From: Rhodospirillales bacterium
GTDB lineage: Bacteria; Pseudomonadota; Alphaproteobacteria; Rhodospirillales; Casp-alpha2
Direction of reading: 5' to 3'
Assembly (NCBI GenBank): GCA_016187325.1
Contig: JACPJY010000112.1
Span: forward strand, 1-6,386
Length of the DNA stretch: 6,386 nucleotides
The notes under the pieces were generated by a model. That model saw nothing but the letters and a program-made list of their open reading frames with translations. It made no database searches and was not told the DNA's origin. This document shows, one piece after another, positions 6,089 through 6,386 of the stretch (the first letter of the stretch is position 1; the number at the start of each line of letters is the position of its first letter). Position numbers and translations under genes: made by a program.

Positions 6089-6386
6089 ACACCAAGGCGG
6101 TGGACATGATCAAGGCGCTGAAGGCGCACGGCCACCACGTCGACGTCCACGACGCCATGGCCGACCCGGAGGAGGCCGAACGCTTCTACGGCCTCAAGCT
6201 ACTGCCGCGTCTGGAGAAGAACCGCGCCTACGACTGCCTGGTCGGCGCGGTGCCGCACGCCGTCTACATCGCGTTCAGCGGCAACACTTTGACTTCATTG
6301 GTGAAGCCGGGCGGCATGATCGTCGATCTCAAGGGCATGTGGCGCCACGTCCACATCGGCGGCGACGTCAGGCGCTTCGAGATCTA
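6088..6386 (+). pseudogene. Nucleotide-sugar dehydrogenase (UDP-glucose/GDP-mannose dehydrogenase family), C-terminal domain fragment
   Basis: The only plus-strand coding sequence: 99 codons plus two bases (TA), open from the breakpoint to the window edge. It reads NTKAVDMIKAL, then VDVHDAMADPEEAERFYG, YDCLVGAVPHAVY, VKPGGMIVDLKGMWR and a terminal FEI. This is the C-terminal UDP-binding domain of the family, in which RNTK, VxVHDPxAD and the VDxKG block are conserved. Members oxidise the C6 hydroxyl of UDP-sugars twice, giving UDP-uronic acids for capsule or O-antigen. The N-terminal NAD domain and the catalytic cysteine region, roughly 300 residues, are missing because the frame is cut at the junction. 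The final TA may be the start of a stop codon. Proline in the usual HDP motif is replaced by alanine (HDAMAD). It resembles the WbpA/TviB UDP-HexNAc type; the substrate cannot be decided from this piece. Confidence 0.8.

Overview
This is a high-GC window (roughly two thirds G+C by eye). Its protein sequences look most like those of Alphaproteobacteria, perhaps a Rhodospirillales-type organism; this placement is an impression, not a search result. Almost everything lies on the minus strand and belongs to a surface-polysaccharide (O-antigen or capsule type) locus that runs directly into the purine gene purH.

Reading in the direction of transcription, from right to left: the right edge (6088-6386) holds the C-terminal part of a plus-strand nucleotide-sugar dehydrogenase. 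It abuts, at 6086-6088, the C-terminal part of a minus-strand NAD-dependent sugar epimerase/decarboxylase (5669-6085). Both genes have lost their 5' ends at the same point, so this is a rearrangement or assembly/amplification junction, not a normal intergenic region. The 170-base gap 5499-5668 carries an extended -10 box, a GC hairpin, a strong minus-strand intrinsic terminator and a possible promoter for the next gene. A tight unit follows: a WbpL/WecA-type polyprenyl-phosphate sugar-1-phosphate transferase (4500-5498), a WbuB-like glycosyltransferase broken by an internal frameshifting deletion (3293-4487), a WbpV/WreQ-like NDP-sugar 4-reductase/epimerase (2304-3296), a membrane-bound WbpM/CapD/PglF-type 4,6-dehydratase (382-2307), and the first third or so of purH (1-364). 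Gene junctions are 12 bp, a 4-bp GTGA overlap, a 4-bp ATGA overlap and 17 bp.

The intact genes form a coherent module. The dehydratase would make the UDP-4-keto-6-deoxy-HexNAc intermediate and the reductase would convert it to UDP-QuiNAc or UDP-FucNAc. The membrane transferase would then load that sugar phosphate on undecaprenyl phosphate to start a repeat unit, and the glycosyltransferase would add the next sugar. The last step is doubtful because of the frameshift. I see no mobile element, CRISPR array, tRNA or rRNA. The unexpected features are the two sequence breaks in polysaccharide genes, a possible small terminated transcript in the intergenic gap, and the attachment of a housekeeping purine gene to the end of the sugar operon. 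I did not find a clearly new biological system.
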